NCBI RefSeq assembly: GCF_051131155.1
Contig: NZ_CP159508.1
Coordinates: forward strand, 3,100,001-3,164,000
Direction: 5' to 3'
DNA from: Pseudanabaena minima
GTDB lineage: Bacteria; Cyanobacteriota; Cyanobacteriia; Pseudanabaenales; Pseudanabaenaceae
Length of the DNA stretch: 64,000 nt
Position numbers and translations under genes: made by a program
Notes under the pieces: model-generated
The model's database searches: none
Told to the model about the DNA's origin: nothing
The model's input: the letters and a program-made list of their open reading frames with translations, nothing else
Shown: positions 45,701 through 54,839 of the stretch, piece by piece
Position numbering within the stretch: position 1 is the stretch's first letter
How the letters are laid out: every line of letters begins with the position of its first letter

Positions 45701-46497
45701 TCCGCCCCAAACGCACAGACATCAATCTCACAAATCCTGTACTCTTCTCCGATCCTGACTATGGCAAACCCTCAGACAAAATGATCGCCACCATCGGTCG
45801 CAACCCTTGCTCAGTTCAAATAGCTTCTAGAGGTGAAGAAATAACTTCCCTCGCTAATCAAATATTCTGTCAACTTCCCAACGTCGCCGCCGAAACTAGC
45901 GCTATTCAGAACCTCTTGCCACAGGCGCAATTATTGAGCCAAGCCCAAGCCACCAAATCTGCCGCCAAAAAACTTCGCAACCCTAGCATTCTCCACTTTG
46001 CCACCCACGGCTTCTTCCTACCCGATCCACCCAACGCCAACCCCGACACCCCGATCCGCCAAAATCCCCTCTCGCAATCTGCTCTCGTTCTCGCCAACTT
46101 CAACCAGCGCCAATCCTGCGGCGATGATCCCAACTGCAACGGCGTACTCACCGCCCAAGATGTAACTACTATTGACCTCAGAGGAACCAAACTCGTATTT
46201 CTCTCCGCCTGTGAGACAGGGCTAGGCAAAATCACCAACGGCGAAGGCGTATATGGATTGCGTCGCGCCTTTACCCTCGCAGGAGCCGAGAGCCAAGTGA
46301 TGAGCCTCTGGAAAGTCAACGACCAAGTTACAAGAGAGTTAGTCGAGAGCTATTACCAAAATCTCAAGGCAAATCAAGGGCGCAGTCAGTCCCTCAAAAC
46401 AATTCAGCTAGATTTGCTCAAAAAATATGGCTATCCCTACTATTGGGCCGCCTTTATCCCCTCTGGCAATTGGTCAGCAATGCCCGAAGTTTTTTGA
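42703..46497 (+). CDS. Giant secreted TPR-CHAT protein
   Basis: A 1264-aa protein. Signal peptide at residues about 1-35 (VGLILMLGMFGVPLVAPSFSQ). Then about 15 tandem 42-residue TPR units of the kinesin-light-chain type (GNYPAAEPLxKRSLAI and SLNNLAxLY), residues about 55-690, a linker helix, and a C-terminal CHAT protease-like domain (about 930-1264) with the catalytic His in ILHFATHGFF and Cys in FLSACETGLG. CHAT domains are caspase relatives; TPR units probably bind a partner. Several repeats are almost identical at the DNA level, so the repeat number is probably still changing. No partner is evident next to it. Confidence 0.88.
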   Translation: MMRKVGVAVSRVGLILMLGMFGVPLVAPSFSQSNSAVSERSAALKEADELNQQVVQLYSQRKYREAIAIAQRVLAISEKVLGAEHPDVAQSLNNLAVLYELQGNYPSAEPLYKRSLAIREKVLGSEHPDVAISLNNLAELYRAQGNYPAAEPLFKRSLAIQEKALGVEHLDVATSLNNLALLYELQGNYPAAEPLYKHSLAIREKVLGSEHPDVAISLNNLAELYRAQGNYPAAEPLFKRSLAIQEKALGVEHLDVATSLNNLALLYELQGNYPAAEPLYKHSLAIREKVLGSEHLDVATSLNNLAGLYQLQGNYPAAEPLFKRSLAIQEKALGVEHLDVATSLNNLALLYELQGNYPAAEPLFKRSLAIREKALGTKHPSIANSLNNLAGLYSAQGNYPAAEPLYKRSLAISEKALGTEHPSVANSLNNLAGLYRLQGNYPAAEPLYKRSLAIQEKALGVEHLDVATSLSNFAGLYYLQGNYPAAEPLLKRSLAIREKALGTKHPSVATSLNNLAVLYVAQGNYPAAEPLLKRSLAIREKALGAEHPDVASSLNGLAFLDKSQGNYPAAEPLYKRSIAIYEKALGSNHPEVASGLHNLAMLYVEQGNYSDAESLFKRSLAIYEVYKVFGDELPNISYTLNGLAKLYWLQGNYPAAESLFKRSLVIREKALGAEHPDVATSLSGLAVMYWLQGDIDRAITFLQKGLEVQEHNLKLNLASGTETQKQAYMQTVLGTTESTVSLHVQSAPTNPAAIRLALTAILQRKGRLLDILSTNMHTLRQYITPDIQPQFDQWLTLKSQLANLALKNTPIDKYRTLQQQAEALESNLNRRSAELQTINETVTIAAVQKQIPTNAVLIEFFRYDPFNSKAALNKDKWGKPRYVAYILQNQGEPKWVDLGDAATLEPSIQTFRQAISRPPTNPDREVDPQLTVAEVKQTARELDQKLMQPIRPLLGNARHLLISPDSDLNLIPFAALVDQQNRFLLETYDITYLSSGRDLLRPKRTDINLTNPVLFSDPDYGKPSDKMIATIGRNPCSVQIASRGEEITSLANQIFCQLPNVAAETSAIQNLLPQAQLLSQAQATKSAAKKLRNPSILHFATHGFFLPDPPNANPDTPIRQNPLSQSALVLANFNQRQSCGDDPNCNGVLTAQDVTTIDLRGTKLVFLSACETGLGKITNGEGVYGLRRAFTLAGAESQVMSLWKVNDQVTRELVESYYQNLKANQGRSQSLKTIQLDLLKKYGYPYYWAAFIPSGNWSAMPEVF
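43043..43610 (+). repeat. 252-bp tandem duplication within the TPR region
   Basis: Two-TPR units of 252 bp recur almost identically: CATCCCGATGTTGCCATTAG begins at 43081 and again at 43333, with a diverging third copy near 43585. This reflects recent duplication of TPR pairs within the CHAT gene. Confidence 0.8.
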
Positions 46498-46508
46498 AAT
46501 CCTCAAAA

Positions 46509-46994
46509 TTATGGTAGTTTCCCAATGTAATCGCGAATTACGGGCGTAAAGATTTTAACTACCTGTTGATAAACCTCTCTTTTAAACCTAACAATCGAAT
46601 CCAGAGTCTTGTCGATCGCCATAAATTGCACCACCCGAAACTCGCGATCATGGATATCTAATTGGCAATCAGAGGCAGGATGATCCCAATAAAAAGCAAA
46701 CCAGCGCTGTCTTTGACCACAATAGTTTGCCCATTTGCCTGATAGCTTTAGGGTCGGTGGGAAATCATAATAGAGCCATTCAGGATGCACATAGGCTAAT
46801 ACGGCATCGTTAATGCCAACTTCTTCATACAGTTCACGCAACGCGGCGGCTTGAGGATCTTCACCATCATCGATTCCACCCTGTGGAAATTGCCATGAAT
46901 CAGGCACTCCGATACGTTCACCGACCAGCACCTCACCTTTGCGATTAAAAACAATAATCCCCACATTTGGGCGATAAGATTTTTCTGGTGTCAT
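46509..46994 (-). CDS. rppH: RNA pyrophosphohydrolase
   Basis: A 161-aa Nudix hydrolase of the RppH/NudH type. Start PNVGIIVFNRKGEVLVGERI, substrate-positioning WQFPQGGIDDGEDPQAAALRELYEEVG containing the Nudix box GX5EX7REUXEEXGU, then RWFAFYWDHPASDC. It removes pyrophosphate from mRNA 5' ends to trigger decay and hydrolyses dinucleoside polyphosphates. Convergent with the CHAT gene. Confidence 0.92.
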   Translation of the reverse strand: MTPEKSYRPNVGIIVFNRKGEVLVGERIGVPDSWQFPQGGIDDGEDPQAAALRELYEEVGINDAVLAYVHPEWLYYDFPPTLKLSGKWANYCGQRQRWFAFYWDHPASDCQLDIHDREFRVVQFMAIDKTLDSIVRFKREVYQQVVKIFTPVIRDYIGKLP

Positions 46995-47048
46995 AGATTT
47001 TCACGTAAACAAAGCAAAAGCATAGCACCGTCATTAATTATCATCAAA

Positions 47049-47155
47049 AAGAGAAAATCCTCGCGCTCAGTGCGAGGATTTTCTCTTACAGCGCTTTGCA
47101 CTCAAGTCCATATATGAATCCAGCAAAGTGCTGCTTGGCAGCACTTTGCTGGATT
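47049..47155. terminator. Two long hairpins between ilvB and rppH
   Basis: Stems of 16 bp (47049-47064 / 47072-47087) and 18 bp (47117-47134 / 47138-47155). The second lies 18 bp past the ilvB stop on the minus strand and may end its transcript. Confidence 0.6.
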
Positions 47156-47172
47156 ACGATCGAGGCGTAGCC

Positions 47173-48951
47173 CTAGACTAAGACTCGTTCCAATTGAGCT
47201 ACAGGTTCCGAGATTTCTGAACTTAGCGGCGATCGCTTTGGAGTTTGCAAACCAACCATTTCCGCATTACTTGCACCTGGAGGAACCATCGGATAGCAGT
47301 TTTCATCACGCTTGACGCGGAAATCTGCAAATACAGGACCATCATAGGCAAGAATCTCCGCAACCGCAGATTGCAAATCACTTGGTTCAATTACCTTAAT
47401 CCCCTTAATCCCAAAGGCTTCAGCAAGCTTCACAAAATCAGGCATACCCACTTCCATATTAGAAGAAGAGTAGCGCTCATCATAAAAGCTTTCTTGCCAT
47501 TGGCGCACCATGCCTTGCCAACCATTATTGATAACGATCACTTTGACGTTAATGCCATACTGCGCCAAAGTACCAAGCTCCTGAATATTCATCTGAATAC
47601 TGGCATCACCACTAATACAGATCACTTGGTCGTCAGGTAAAGCTACCTTTGCGCCCATTGCCGCAGGCATCCCATAGCCCATCGTGCCAAGCCCTGCGCT
47701 GGAAATCCATTTGCGAGGACCAGTTTTGATTAACTGAGCCGCCCACATTTGATGCTGACCAACATCAGTAGTGAAATAAGCATTAGGTGCTTGCTTACCA
47801 AATTCATAGATCACTTGCTGTGGTGACAAAACATTGTCATAGGCAGGCACTTCCAGAGGGTAATCCTCTTTCCACTCGTCAAGTTGGACGAACCAATCTT
47901 TGGTTTGAATATTTTCTTCGTAACTAGTTGCTTCAAGTAGAGCCTGTAGGACTTCCTTCACATCGCCGACGATTGGCACATCGGGTTTACGATTTTTGCC
48001 TACTTCCGCAGGATCGATATCAATATGGATAACTTTGGCTTCAGGTGCAAACTTGTCTAGACGACCCGTAACGCGATCATCAAATCTTGCCCCAACAGCA
48101 ATCAATAAATCGCATCCCTGTACGGCAAAGTTAGCATAGGCAGTACCATGCATCCCCAACATACCGAGGGAAAGATAATTGCTCTCGTCATACGCACCTT
48201 TGCCCATTAGGGTTGTGGTTACAGGCAACTGGAAGCGTTTGGCAAGTTCGGCAAGCTCAGCATGAGCGTCAGCAAGCACCGTACCACCACCTGCATAGAG
48301 CAATGGTCTTTTGGCTTCACGGATTAAAGCGATCGCCGCAGCAATTTGATGCAGATGTCCCTTGACCTTGGGCTGATAACCAGGTAAATCAATCTGCACA
48401 TCAGGATTATATTCAAATGATTTCTGAGCAATGTCCTTAGGAATATCTACTAATACAGGACCCGGACGACCAGTGCCAGCAATATGAAAAGCTTCAGCAA
48501 TGATTCGTGCAATATCTTCAGGTCTACGAATTACATAGGAATGCTTAACGATAGGAAGAGTAATGCCCCAAATATCCGTTTCTTGAAAGGCATCTGTACC
48601 GATCGCATAGGAAGGAACTTGTCCTGTGATTACCACCATCGGGATCGAATCCATTTGCGCCGTCGCAATCCCAGTCACTAAGTTGGTTGCCCCAGGTCCT
48701 GAGGTCGCAACGCATACCCCCACGTTTCCAGTAGCGCGGGCATATCCATCAGCAGCATGGACGGCTCCCTGCTCATGACGCACGAGATAATGCTTAAGCT
48801 CTCCTCTTGCCTCAGACTTATAGATTTCATCGTACACTGGCAGAATTGCTCCACCAGGATAGCCAAAGATATGTTTTACACCCTGCCGTCTCACACTGTC
48901 GATGAGAGCAAATGCACCCGTTGTTAGCAAAGTAGCCTCCTCTAGACTCAT
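47173..48951 (-). CDS. ilvB: Acetolactate synthase large subunit
   Basis: A 592-aa thiamine-diphosphate enzyme, first step of valine, leucine and isoleucine synthesis. N-terminal GAFALIDSVRRQGVKHIFGYPGGAILPVYD with the activating Glu in YLVRHEQGAVHAADGYAR; FAD-binding middle domain; TPP motif GDASIQMN...NN (residues about 450-480). The full-length order matches IlvB. The small subunit ilvH/N is not adjacent. The divergent gap to petH holds its promoter. Confidence 0.96.
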   Translation of the reverse strand: MSLEEATLLTTGAFALIDSVRRQGVKHIFGYPGGAILPVYDEIYKSEARGELKHYLVRHEQGAVHAADGYARATGNVGVCVATSGPGATNLVTGIATAQMDSIPMVVITGQVPSYAIGTDAFQETDIWGITLPIVKHSYVIRRPEDIARIIAEAFHIAGTGRPGPVLVDIPKDIAQKSFEYNPDVQIDLPGYQPKVKGHLHQIAAAIALIREAKRPLLYAGGGTVLADAHAELAELAKRFQLPVTTTLMGKGAYDESNYLSLGMLGMHGTAYANFAVQGCDLLIAVGARFDDRVTGRLDKFAPEAKVIHIDIDPAEVGKNRKPDVPIVGDVKEVLQALLEATSYEENIQTKDWFVQLDEWKEDYPLEVPAYDNVLSPQQVIYEFGKQAPNAYFTTDVGQHQMWAAQLIKTGPRKWISSAGLGTMGYGMPAAMGAKVALPDDQVICISGDASIQMNIQELGTLAQYGINVKVIVINNGWQGMVRQWQESFYDERYSSSNMEVGMPDFVKLAEAFGIKGIKVIEPSDLQSAVAEILAYDGPVFADFRVKRDENCYPMVPPGASNAEMVGLQTPKRSPLSSEISEPVAQLERVLV

Positions 48952-49420
48952 ACTGATCTTGTTCGCGATCTAAGCAAAACTTGTTGTTGAAGCATTTCCA
49001 GATACTTTTTGCCCTCTACTACGAACAAGTAGTTTGTTGCAAGTACCTTAAGTTGATAATTTGTAGCAATTGTATCGATAATAACATAGACAAGCTGCCC
49101 CAAAGCTGCTATGAACGATGTCTTCAGCAGCCAAAATTTAAGGAGTTATGCCTTAGTCCTGCCAATCAAATTTTGGCGCATAGTAAAGCCAGTAGCTCAT
49201 TCTAAATTTGCTATCGAGATTTTGACTTTTTTTAAGTTTTGTTATGGGCTGCTCAAAGCGATCGCAATATCTTCCAAATTTCAAGAATTCAAAAAATATT
49301 AACAAACATGTAATGTTTGCCCCACAAAAGAGATCTTTAAGCTACAAAATACCGACAAGTCCCATTTGAAAATATAATGACTTCGTGTTCTTCTGTCATA
49401 TATCGTCCATATAACTTCTC
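48952..49420. promoter_or_regulatory. Divergent ilvB-petH regulatory gap
   Basis: 469 bp without a supported gene; two short frames on the plus strand lack ribosome sites and homology. A TATAAT hexamer lies at about 49373-49378, about 45 bp upstream of petH, and is a plausible -10. No clear NtcA box (GTA-N8-TAC) was found. Confidence 0.4.
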
Positions 49421-50314
49421 ATGAGTGCAAATTCAGACAAAGATATTCCCGTTAATATCTACCGACCTGCCAATCCCTTTACAGCAAAATGTATCTCCAA
49501 TGATGTACTGGTTAGACCAGGCGCAGTTGGTGATACTCGCCATGTAAAGATTGATATTTCTGGAGGCGATCTTCGTTACTTAGAAGGTCAAAGTATTGGT
49601 GTCGTCCCCCCTGGTGAAGACAAAAATGGTAAGCCGAATAAACTTCGCCTCTACTCGATCGCCTCAACCCGCCTCGGTGATGATCTTGATGGTAAAACTC
49701 TATCTTTAAGCGTCAAGCGTTTAGAGTATCAAAACGAAGCAGGTGAAACTGTTAAAGGTGTATGTTCTAATTTCTTGACCGATCTTAAACCTGGTGATGA
49801 AGTCAAGCTGACTGGTCCAGTTGGTAAAGAAATGTTGTTGCCAGACGATCCTAATGCCACAATCATCATGATTGCTACAGGTACAGGTATCGCACCTTTC
49901 CGTGCCTTTTTATGGCGGATGTTCAAAGAAAAGCATGAAGATTACAAATTCAATGGTTTAGCTTGGCTGTTCTTTGGTGTACCAACTGACACGACAGTTT
50001 TGTACAAGCCAGACCTTGAATGGCTAGCTTACAAACACAAGCGGAACTTCCGCTATGATGTGGCGATTAGCCGTGAGCAGAAGAATTCTAAGGGTGAAAA
50101 GATGTACATCCAAAATCGCATGGCTGAATATGCTGATGAGTTGTGGGAAGTAATGCAAAAGCCAACTACCCATACTTACATGTGCGGCTTGCGCGGTATG
50201 GAAGATGGGATCGCTGAGTTTATGACTAAGACAGCTGAGAAAAATGGTGCTGTTTGGAAGGATTTTGAAAAGCAAATGAAGCGTGACGGTCGTTGGCACG
50301 TTGAAACTTACTAA
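49421..50314 (+). CDS. petH: Ferredoxin-NADP+ reductase, short form
   Basis: A 297-aa FNR. FAD domain with LRLYSIAS (residues about 70-77) and GVCSNFLTDLKPGDEV; NADP domain with MIATGTGIAPFRAFLWRM (about 148-165), LFFGVP, YMCGLRGMEDGI and the C-terminal Tyr (HVETY) that stacks on FAD. It transfers electrons from ferredoxin to NADP+. The N-terminal CpcD-like phycobilisome linker found in most cyanobacterial PetH is missing; an in-frame TAA at 49412-49414 rules out an upstream extension. Confidence 0.96.
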   Translation: MSANSDKDIPVNIYRPANPFTAKCISNDVLVRPGAVGDTRHVKIDISGGDLRYLEGQSIGVVPPGEDKNGKPNKLRLYSIASTRLGDDLDGKTLSLSVKRLEYQNEAGETVKGVCSNFLTDLKPGDEVKLTGPVGKEMLLPDDPNATIIMIATGTGIAPFRAFLWRMFKEKHEDYKFNGLAWLFFGVPTDTTVLYKPDLEWLAYKHKRNFRYDVAISREQKNSKGEKMYIQNRMAEYADELWEVMQKPTTHTYMCGLRGMEDGIAEFMTKTAEKNGAVWKDFEKQMKRDGRWHVETY

Positions 50315-50442
50315 AAAACTTAGATTGGAGTTCTTTCTTCTACTATCTAATACCAACTCAAAAAAGTTTAGTTATGCTTTTATGAGTTAAGTATCAAACC
50401 TAGCAAGGGTTTTCAAAAGATAGTTAGAGAACAAATCAAAGC

Positions 50443-50487
50443 CCAAAATAAAAGTGGAGGCGCAAAGTGCCTCCACTTTTATTTTGG
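50443..50487. terminator. Hairpin between convergent petH and the GT39-like gene
   Basis: Perfect 19-bp stem (50443-50461 / 50469-50487) with a GCAAAGT loop. Located between convergent genes; a bidirectional terminator is likely, though T runs are short. Confidence 0.6.
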
Positions 50488-50541
50488 AATATACTATACA
50501 AGCTACAAATGGCTATATCGAAATCACGTTATATTAGCGAC

Positions 50542-52134
50542 TTAGGTCGGCTTTAATTTCCAAATAATTGTTTTGTCACCTTCTTTCAATACTACTGGCT
50601 GTACTTGATAACCTTGATTAATAATTTCTGATAAATCAGGTCCTTTATCATTAGTTTTATCAAATCCATGGATATGATAAAAAACAAAAATATCTTTAAA
50701 TTGATTAGGAATCTTCGGATTATTAGGCTGTTTAAACAAAAATAGTTTCGCTTTATTTTGTAATAAATAACTTAGGCTGAATATATCGCCAACATCAGCA
50801 ACAGAAATATTTTCCTTGTTGCTGATAAAGTTAATTAACAAAGGGGATTCACTTTTATTAATAATATCTGCAACCAAACTTAGTTGGTCATCCTTGCTAT
50901 CTTGAACTAACTTTGCTGTAGAACCAGTAAACCCAATGATAAGGGTAATGATCAGAATTACTATTCCTGTATTTCTTAACCAATTTTTATTTGACTCTGA
51001 TGCAATCATATAGCCAATCACACAAGTCAAAGCAACCTGAGTCCCCAACAAAAATGGCCATAGATATCTAGGAATAAAAGAAAAACTTGATTTAGAAACT
51101 AAGTCTGCAATTGTAAATATGATTAGAGTTGGCAATGTTGATGTTAATACAAATAGCCATATACGCTTAGAGACTTTGCTATACATGAAGTAAAGTGAAG
51201 CCAAAAATATTATAAGAAAGACGATTCTAACCCTTGAATAATGAACAAAAACATGGGTAATATTGACTAACCAAATGTACACTAAATCTTGAATAGGGCG
51301 ATCAACAAACATCCAAGATGTAGTACTTTTAACTCTAGATGTATTAGTTAATATAATCCATATCCAAGGGATATAAGATAAAATTGCGGCAAATGCAGAA
51401 ATCAAAAAATAAATCAAAATTTTTGTCAGTCGAAACTTTTCTATAACAGCTAGATAAATTCCATGACCAAGCAAAACTATACCAGTTATTGGAAATGTAT
51501 ATAAACCTACAATTATACTTATTGCATAAATTGCAAAACTAGTTTTAGTCTTAAGTCTTATAGCTCGAAGAAAAGCAGCACTTGAGCACAGAATTGTTAC
51601 TATCCATAAACTATATTCTCTTGCTTCTTGAGCATAGGTTAAATGGAGTAATGAAAATGAAGTTAAGGTAATAGCAATCCATCCTAAAAGTGGCGAATTA
51701 AATAATTCAATACATAGCCAATAAATGCAGGGAAAAATCAATAAGCTAATTAATACAGATAAAATTCTAATCATAGCAGGTGAACTACCTACTAACTCAG
51801 CCCAAAACCTAACCATGACAAAATATAGCGGAGGATGTTGAGCATCATCAACGACTAAAGAGTTAATAGTATCACTCCAATTTCTTTCTAGACTTGGCTT
51901 TTGGAATTTCTGGAGATCATTGACATCGACAACTTTGCTATCATAAAGTTGCTGAGCGACTTCTGCTGTTGTAAAACCTGCAATTCTAAAAGAAGTAGCA
52001 ACTTCATCCAACCAGTAAATTCTTTTGTCTAAACCATTGAATCTCAAAAAGATTCCAGCAACTAAGATCAAAATAAATAAGAAACGTAATCCTTGAGAGA
52101 TTTTATTTACAGAACGTATTTGAAAATTTAGCAT
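50542..52134 (-). CDS. GT-C glycosyltransferase, GT39-like
   Basis: A 530-aa membrane protein with about 11-12 hydrophobic helices. The first periplasmic loop has the catalytic acidic motif YWLDEVATSF (residues about 39-48), and PPLYFVMVRFW follows near 100, as in ArnT/PMT-like GT-C enzymes that use polyprenyl-phosphate sugars. The C-terminal domain (about 400-530) is soluble. Acceptor unknown. It has low GC compared with its neighbours, a possible sign of transfer. Confidence 0.78.
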   Translation of the reverse strand: MLNFQIRSVNKISQGLRFLFILILVAGIFLRFNGLDKRIYWLDEVATSFRIAGFTTAEVAQQLYDSKVVDVNDLQKFQKPSLERNWSDTINSLVVDDAQHPPLYFVMVRFWAELVGSSPAMIRILSVLISLLIFPCIYWLCIELFNSPLLGWIAITLTSFSLLHLTYAQEAREYSLWIVTILCSSAAFLRAIRLKTKTSFAIYAISIIVGLYTFPITGIVLLGHGIYLAVIEKFRLTKILIYFLISAFAAILSYIPWIWIILTNTSRVKSTTSWMFVDRPIQDLVYIWLVNITHVFVHYSRVRIVFLIIFLASLYFMYSKVSKRIWLFVLTSTLPTLIIFTIADLVSKSSFSFIPRYLWPFLLGTQVALTCVIGYMIASESNKNWLRNTGIVILIITLIIGFTGSTAKLVQDSKDDQLSLVADIINKSESPLLINFISNKENISVADVGDIFSLSYLLQNKAKLFLFKQPNNPKIPNQFKDIFVFYHIHGFDKTNDKGPDLSEIINQGYQVQPVVLKEGDKTIIWKLKPT

Positions 52135-52520
52135 TTTAGTTTATTAACTGCCATAACTTAGACAGAAAGATTAGCAATGATTAAGTGTAAAGCTATCTTA
52201 AATAGATGTTTGAAATTTGTCAGCTTAGGAATTGACAAGATATCGTTAAGAGATTTATTTCATAAATCTCTTAACGATATCTTGTGAGGTTTCTCAACGT
52301 AAAAATGTTATGTATAAATACAAGAAGTGAGAAATTTACTAATGAATATTTTAGAGTTTAGCGACTCTGGCATATTAACATAGATAAAATAGATGCATAA
52401 ATAAATATTAAATCATTGGTAAGTAGAAAGGCTTAATTAATAATTACATGCTGAAAAGCCATGTTCAAAAACTTGTAATACTACTGTTTAAGGATTATCG
52501 CTATTTTAGAGGGCATAAAA
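52135..52520. other. 386-bp gap with a long hairpin
   Basis: No gene seen. A perfect 23-bp stem (52236-52258 / 52262-52284) with a TTC apex lies between divergent genes. The histidine kinase promoter must be in the last 200 bases. Confidence 0.5.
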
Positions 52521-53843
52521 GTGGAATTGCTCTGGTTGCTTGTCGGAATTGCCATTGGCGCGATCGCTACTAGTGCCTGCTGGTTTAGTTGGAATTATGC
52601 CAAACAAAGACAGGAGCGCCGCTTTCGTAAGCGATCGCGTCATGTGTTTAAAGCAAAATCAATCCATAGTCTAAAATCTTGGGCGCAGAAGGTTCAGCAA
52701 AATATTCGCAAAGAAGTTGCTGAATCCGTAGACAATGGTGGAGAGCGCTTACTGTGGGGGAAAATCGTCGAATTATCTCCTATTGGTTATATCCAAGTTG
52801 ATCAAGATAATCGTTTAGCCGTATGTAATCAAAAAGCAGCAACCATGATGGGGATTGCTAACCATCAACAGGGATTAATTCGCAAGCCATTTTTACTACA
52901 ACTAATTCGTTCCTATGAACTTGATCATTTAGTCGAACAAACGAGAACGCGGAAACAAGGCTCGCAAGTGGATTGGGTCTTTCATCCTGCAATTCCTGAT
53001 CCTGTTGATCCTGTACCACAGGTAGGTAGACCGACTAGAGCCTATAGTATTTACCTAGGGCTGGGGCAGATTGGCATTTTTTTGGTAGATCGCCAAGAGG
53101 CGGTAACGATCACACAGCAACGCGATCGCTGGACATCAGACATTGCCCATGAGTTAAAAACACCACTAACCTCGATCCGTCTAGTTGCAGAGACGCTCGA
53201 ACCCCGTGTTGATCCTGCGGCAAGAATATGGGTAGAACGCCTCCTCGGTGAAATAGAAAGGATTACCAAACTTGTCCAAGACTTGCTGGAGTTAGGTCAG
53301 ATGGATGTGGGGATAGAGTCTGTTCTACATTTAAGTGAAGTAAATGTTGCGTCAATAGTGGGATCAGTTTGGGCAACTCTTGAACCATTAGCCAATCGCA
53401 AACAGGTCAAGCTTAAATATATCGGCGAGGAACAACTAATTTGGCAGCTTGATGAGTCACGCATTTATCGACTTTTGCTTAACTTATTAGACAATAGTAT
53501 CAAGCACAGCCCATCACTTCAGTCGATTACAATCAAAACCAGCGTGGTAGACTCAAACTTACAAATAGAAACAATTGATGCTGGAGAAGGTTTCCCTGAA
53601 GAAGCTCTACCGCACATTTTTGATCGTTTTTATCAAATCGATCCATCAAGGACAAGATCGGGACTTGAGCGTGGCGGTAGTGGCTTAGGATTAGCGATCG
53701 TCCGTCAGATCGTCACACTTCATAAAGGAGCGATCGCAGCCAGAAATCATCCTGAGACTGGCGGAGCATGGATTACGATCACCTTACCATATCCAAATCC
53801 TGCAACAGAAAAATTGCAAGGCTCTGAGCAACTTCGTAACTAA
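52521..53843 (+). CDS. Sensor histidine kinase, PhoR/SphS-like
   Basis: A 440-aa kinase with GTG start. One N-terminal membrane helix (LLWLLVGIAIGAIATSACWF), a PAS domain (IVELSPIGYIQVDQDNRLAVCNQKAATMMGI, about 85-190), HisKA with the phosphorylated His in DIAHELKTPLTSIRLVAETL (about 210), and HATPase with N box LLNLLDNSIKH, G1 DAGEGFP and G2 GGSGLGLAI. The architecture matches cyanobacterial phosphate sensor SphS, but no response regulator gene is adjacent. The pentapeptide gene follows 3 nt later. Confidence 0.87.
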   Translation: MELLWLLVGIAIGAIATSACWFSWNYAKQRQERRFRKRSRHVFKAKSIHSLKSWAQKVQQNIRKEVAESVDNGGERLLWGKIVELSPIGYIQVDQDNRLAVCNQKAATMMGIANHQQGLIRKPFLLQLIRSYELDHLVEQTRTRKQGSQVDWVFHPAIPDPVDPVPQVGRPTRAYSIYLGLGQIGIFLVDRQEAVTITQQRDRWTSDIAHELKTPLTSIRLVAETLEPRVDPAARIWVERLLGEIERITKLVQDLLELGQMDVGIESVLHLSEVNVASIVGSVWATLEPLANRKQVKLKYIGEEQLIWQLDESRIYRLLLNLLDNSIKHSPSLQSITIKTSVVDSNLQIETIDAGEGFPEEALPHIFDRFYQIDPSRTRSGLERGGSGLGLAIVRQIVTLHKGAIAARNHPETGGAWITITLPYPNPATEKLQGSEQLRN

Positions 53844-53846
53844 ATC

Positions 53847-54839
53847 ATGAGCGCAGAAAAACTCCTGAAAGACTATGCTGCTGGTCGGCGTGACTTTGCT
53901 AGCTTAAATCTAGCCAATGCCAATTTATTTAACAGCGATTTGATCGGCGTGAACTTGACCAAGGCTGACCTGCGGCGAACGAACCTTGTATTCGCCTATC
54001 TCAACAAAGTCACCTTCAATCATGCAAATTTATCAGGTGCAAAACTTGGTGGAGCAACCCTGAACCAAGCGATCATGATGAGCGCGAATCTGACTGAAGC
54101 AGACTTGCATGGAGCAATGCTGCAACGTGTAAATCTTTTTGGGTCAAATCTTTCCCTAGCTAATTTAATGGATGCCAACCTGACTGAAGCTGATTTACGC
54201 AGTGTCAATCTCCGTGGCGCAAATTTACGCTGTGCGATCTTGAGTGCTACGCTTATGCGAGAGGAGAGAGGCTATCCACCCACAACCATGAGTGGGGCAA
54301 ATTTACGCAAAGCTGATTTGCGTGGCTCAAATCTGAGCGGTGCTGATCTCACAGGAGTTGATCTTTCTGGAGCAAATCTAAGTGAAGCGACCCTTTCAAG
54401 GGTGAATTTACAGGGAGCCAATCTGAGCGGCGCGATCGCGAGTGGCGCAATTTTTACTGAGGCAAATCTGAGTAATGTTAATCTCACTGAAGCTAATCTC
54501 AAAGGAGCGAACCTTACTAAGGCTGATCTCAAAAATGCCAACTTGCGACTCGCCAACTTATTTGGAGCTAATTTCACTAAAGCGAATATGAGTATGACGA
54601 CTTTAAGTAATGCAGGCTTAATTCAAGCCATACTTAATGGTTGTGATTTATCGCGATCGCTCCTAGATAAAGCAAATCTGAGTCAAGCTAGTCTAGTTGA
54701 TGCTTATTTAGTAAGAGCTAATCTCGATGGAGCCGATCTCAGTGATGCGGTGTTAACCAGAGCTGAAATGAGTGGATCCAGCACTATTGGCACAAATTTT
54801 AGTGGTGCAACTATGCCCGATGGCAAGTCTCACTTATAG
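53847..54839 (+). CDS. Pentapeptide-repeat protein
   Basis: A 330-aa protein made almost wholly of A(D/N)LxxA-type pentapeptides (ANLSGAKLGGATL, ADLRGSNLSGADL), folding as a right-handed quadrilateral beta helix; an interruption near residue 145 (REERGYPPTTM) probably forms a loop. No signal peptide. It starts 3 nt after the kinase stop, so it is probably co-transcribed. Molecular role of such proteins in cyanobacteria is mostly unknown. Confidence 0.88.
   Translation: MSAEKLLKDYAAGRRDFASLNLANANLFNSDLIGVNLTKADLRRTNLVFAYLNKVTFNHANLSGAKLGGATLNQAIMMSANLTEADLHGAMLQRVNLFGSNLSLANLMDANLTEADLRSVNLRGANLRCAILSATLMREERGYPPTTMSGANLRKADLRGSNLSGADLTGVDLSGANLSEATLSRVNLQGANLSGAIASGAIFTEANLSNVNLTEANLKGANLTKADLKNANLRLANLFGANFTKANMSMTTLSNAGLIQAILNGCDLSRSLLDKANLSQASLVDAYLVRANLDGADLSDAVLTRAEMSGSSTIGTNFSGATMPDGKSHL

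Noticed and set aside
49321..49420. NtcA binding site upstream of petH
   Set aside because: A near match (GTA-N8-ATC near 49065) does not fit the GTA-N8-TAC consensus and lies far upstream.
53847..54839. Long antisense open frames within the pentapeptide gene (also within 58381-58968)
   Set aside because: The codon periodicity of pentapeptide repeats keeps antisense frames open; their products are low-complexity mirror images.
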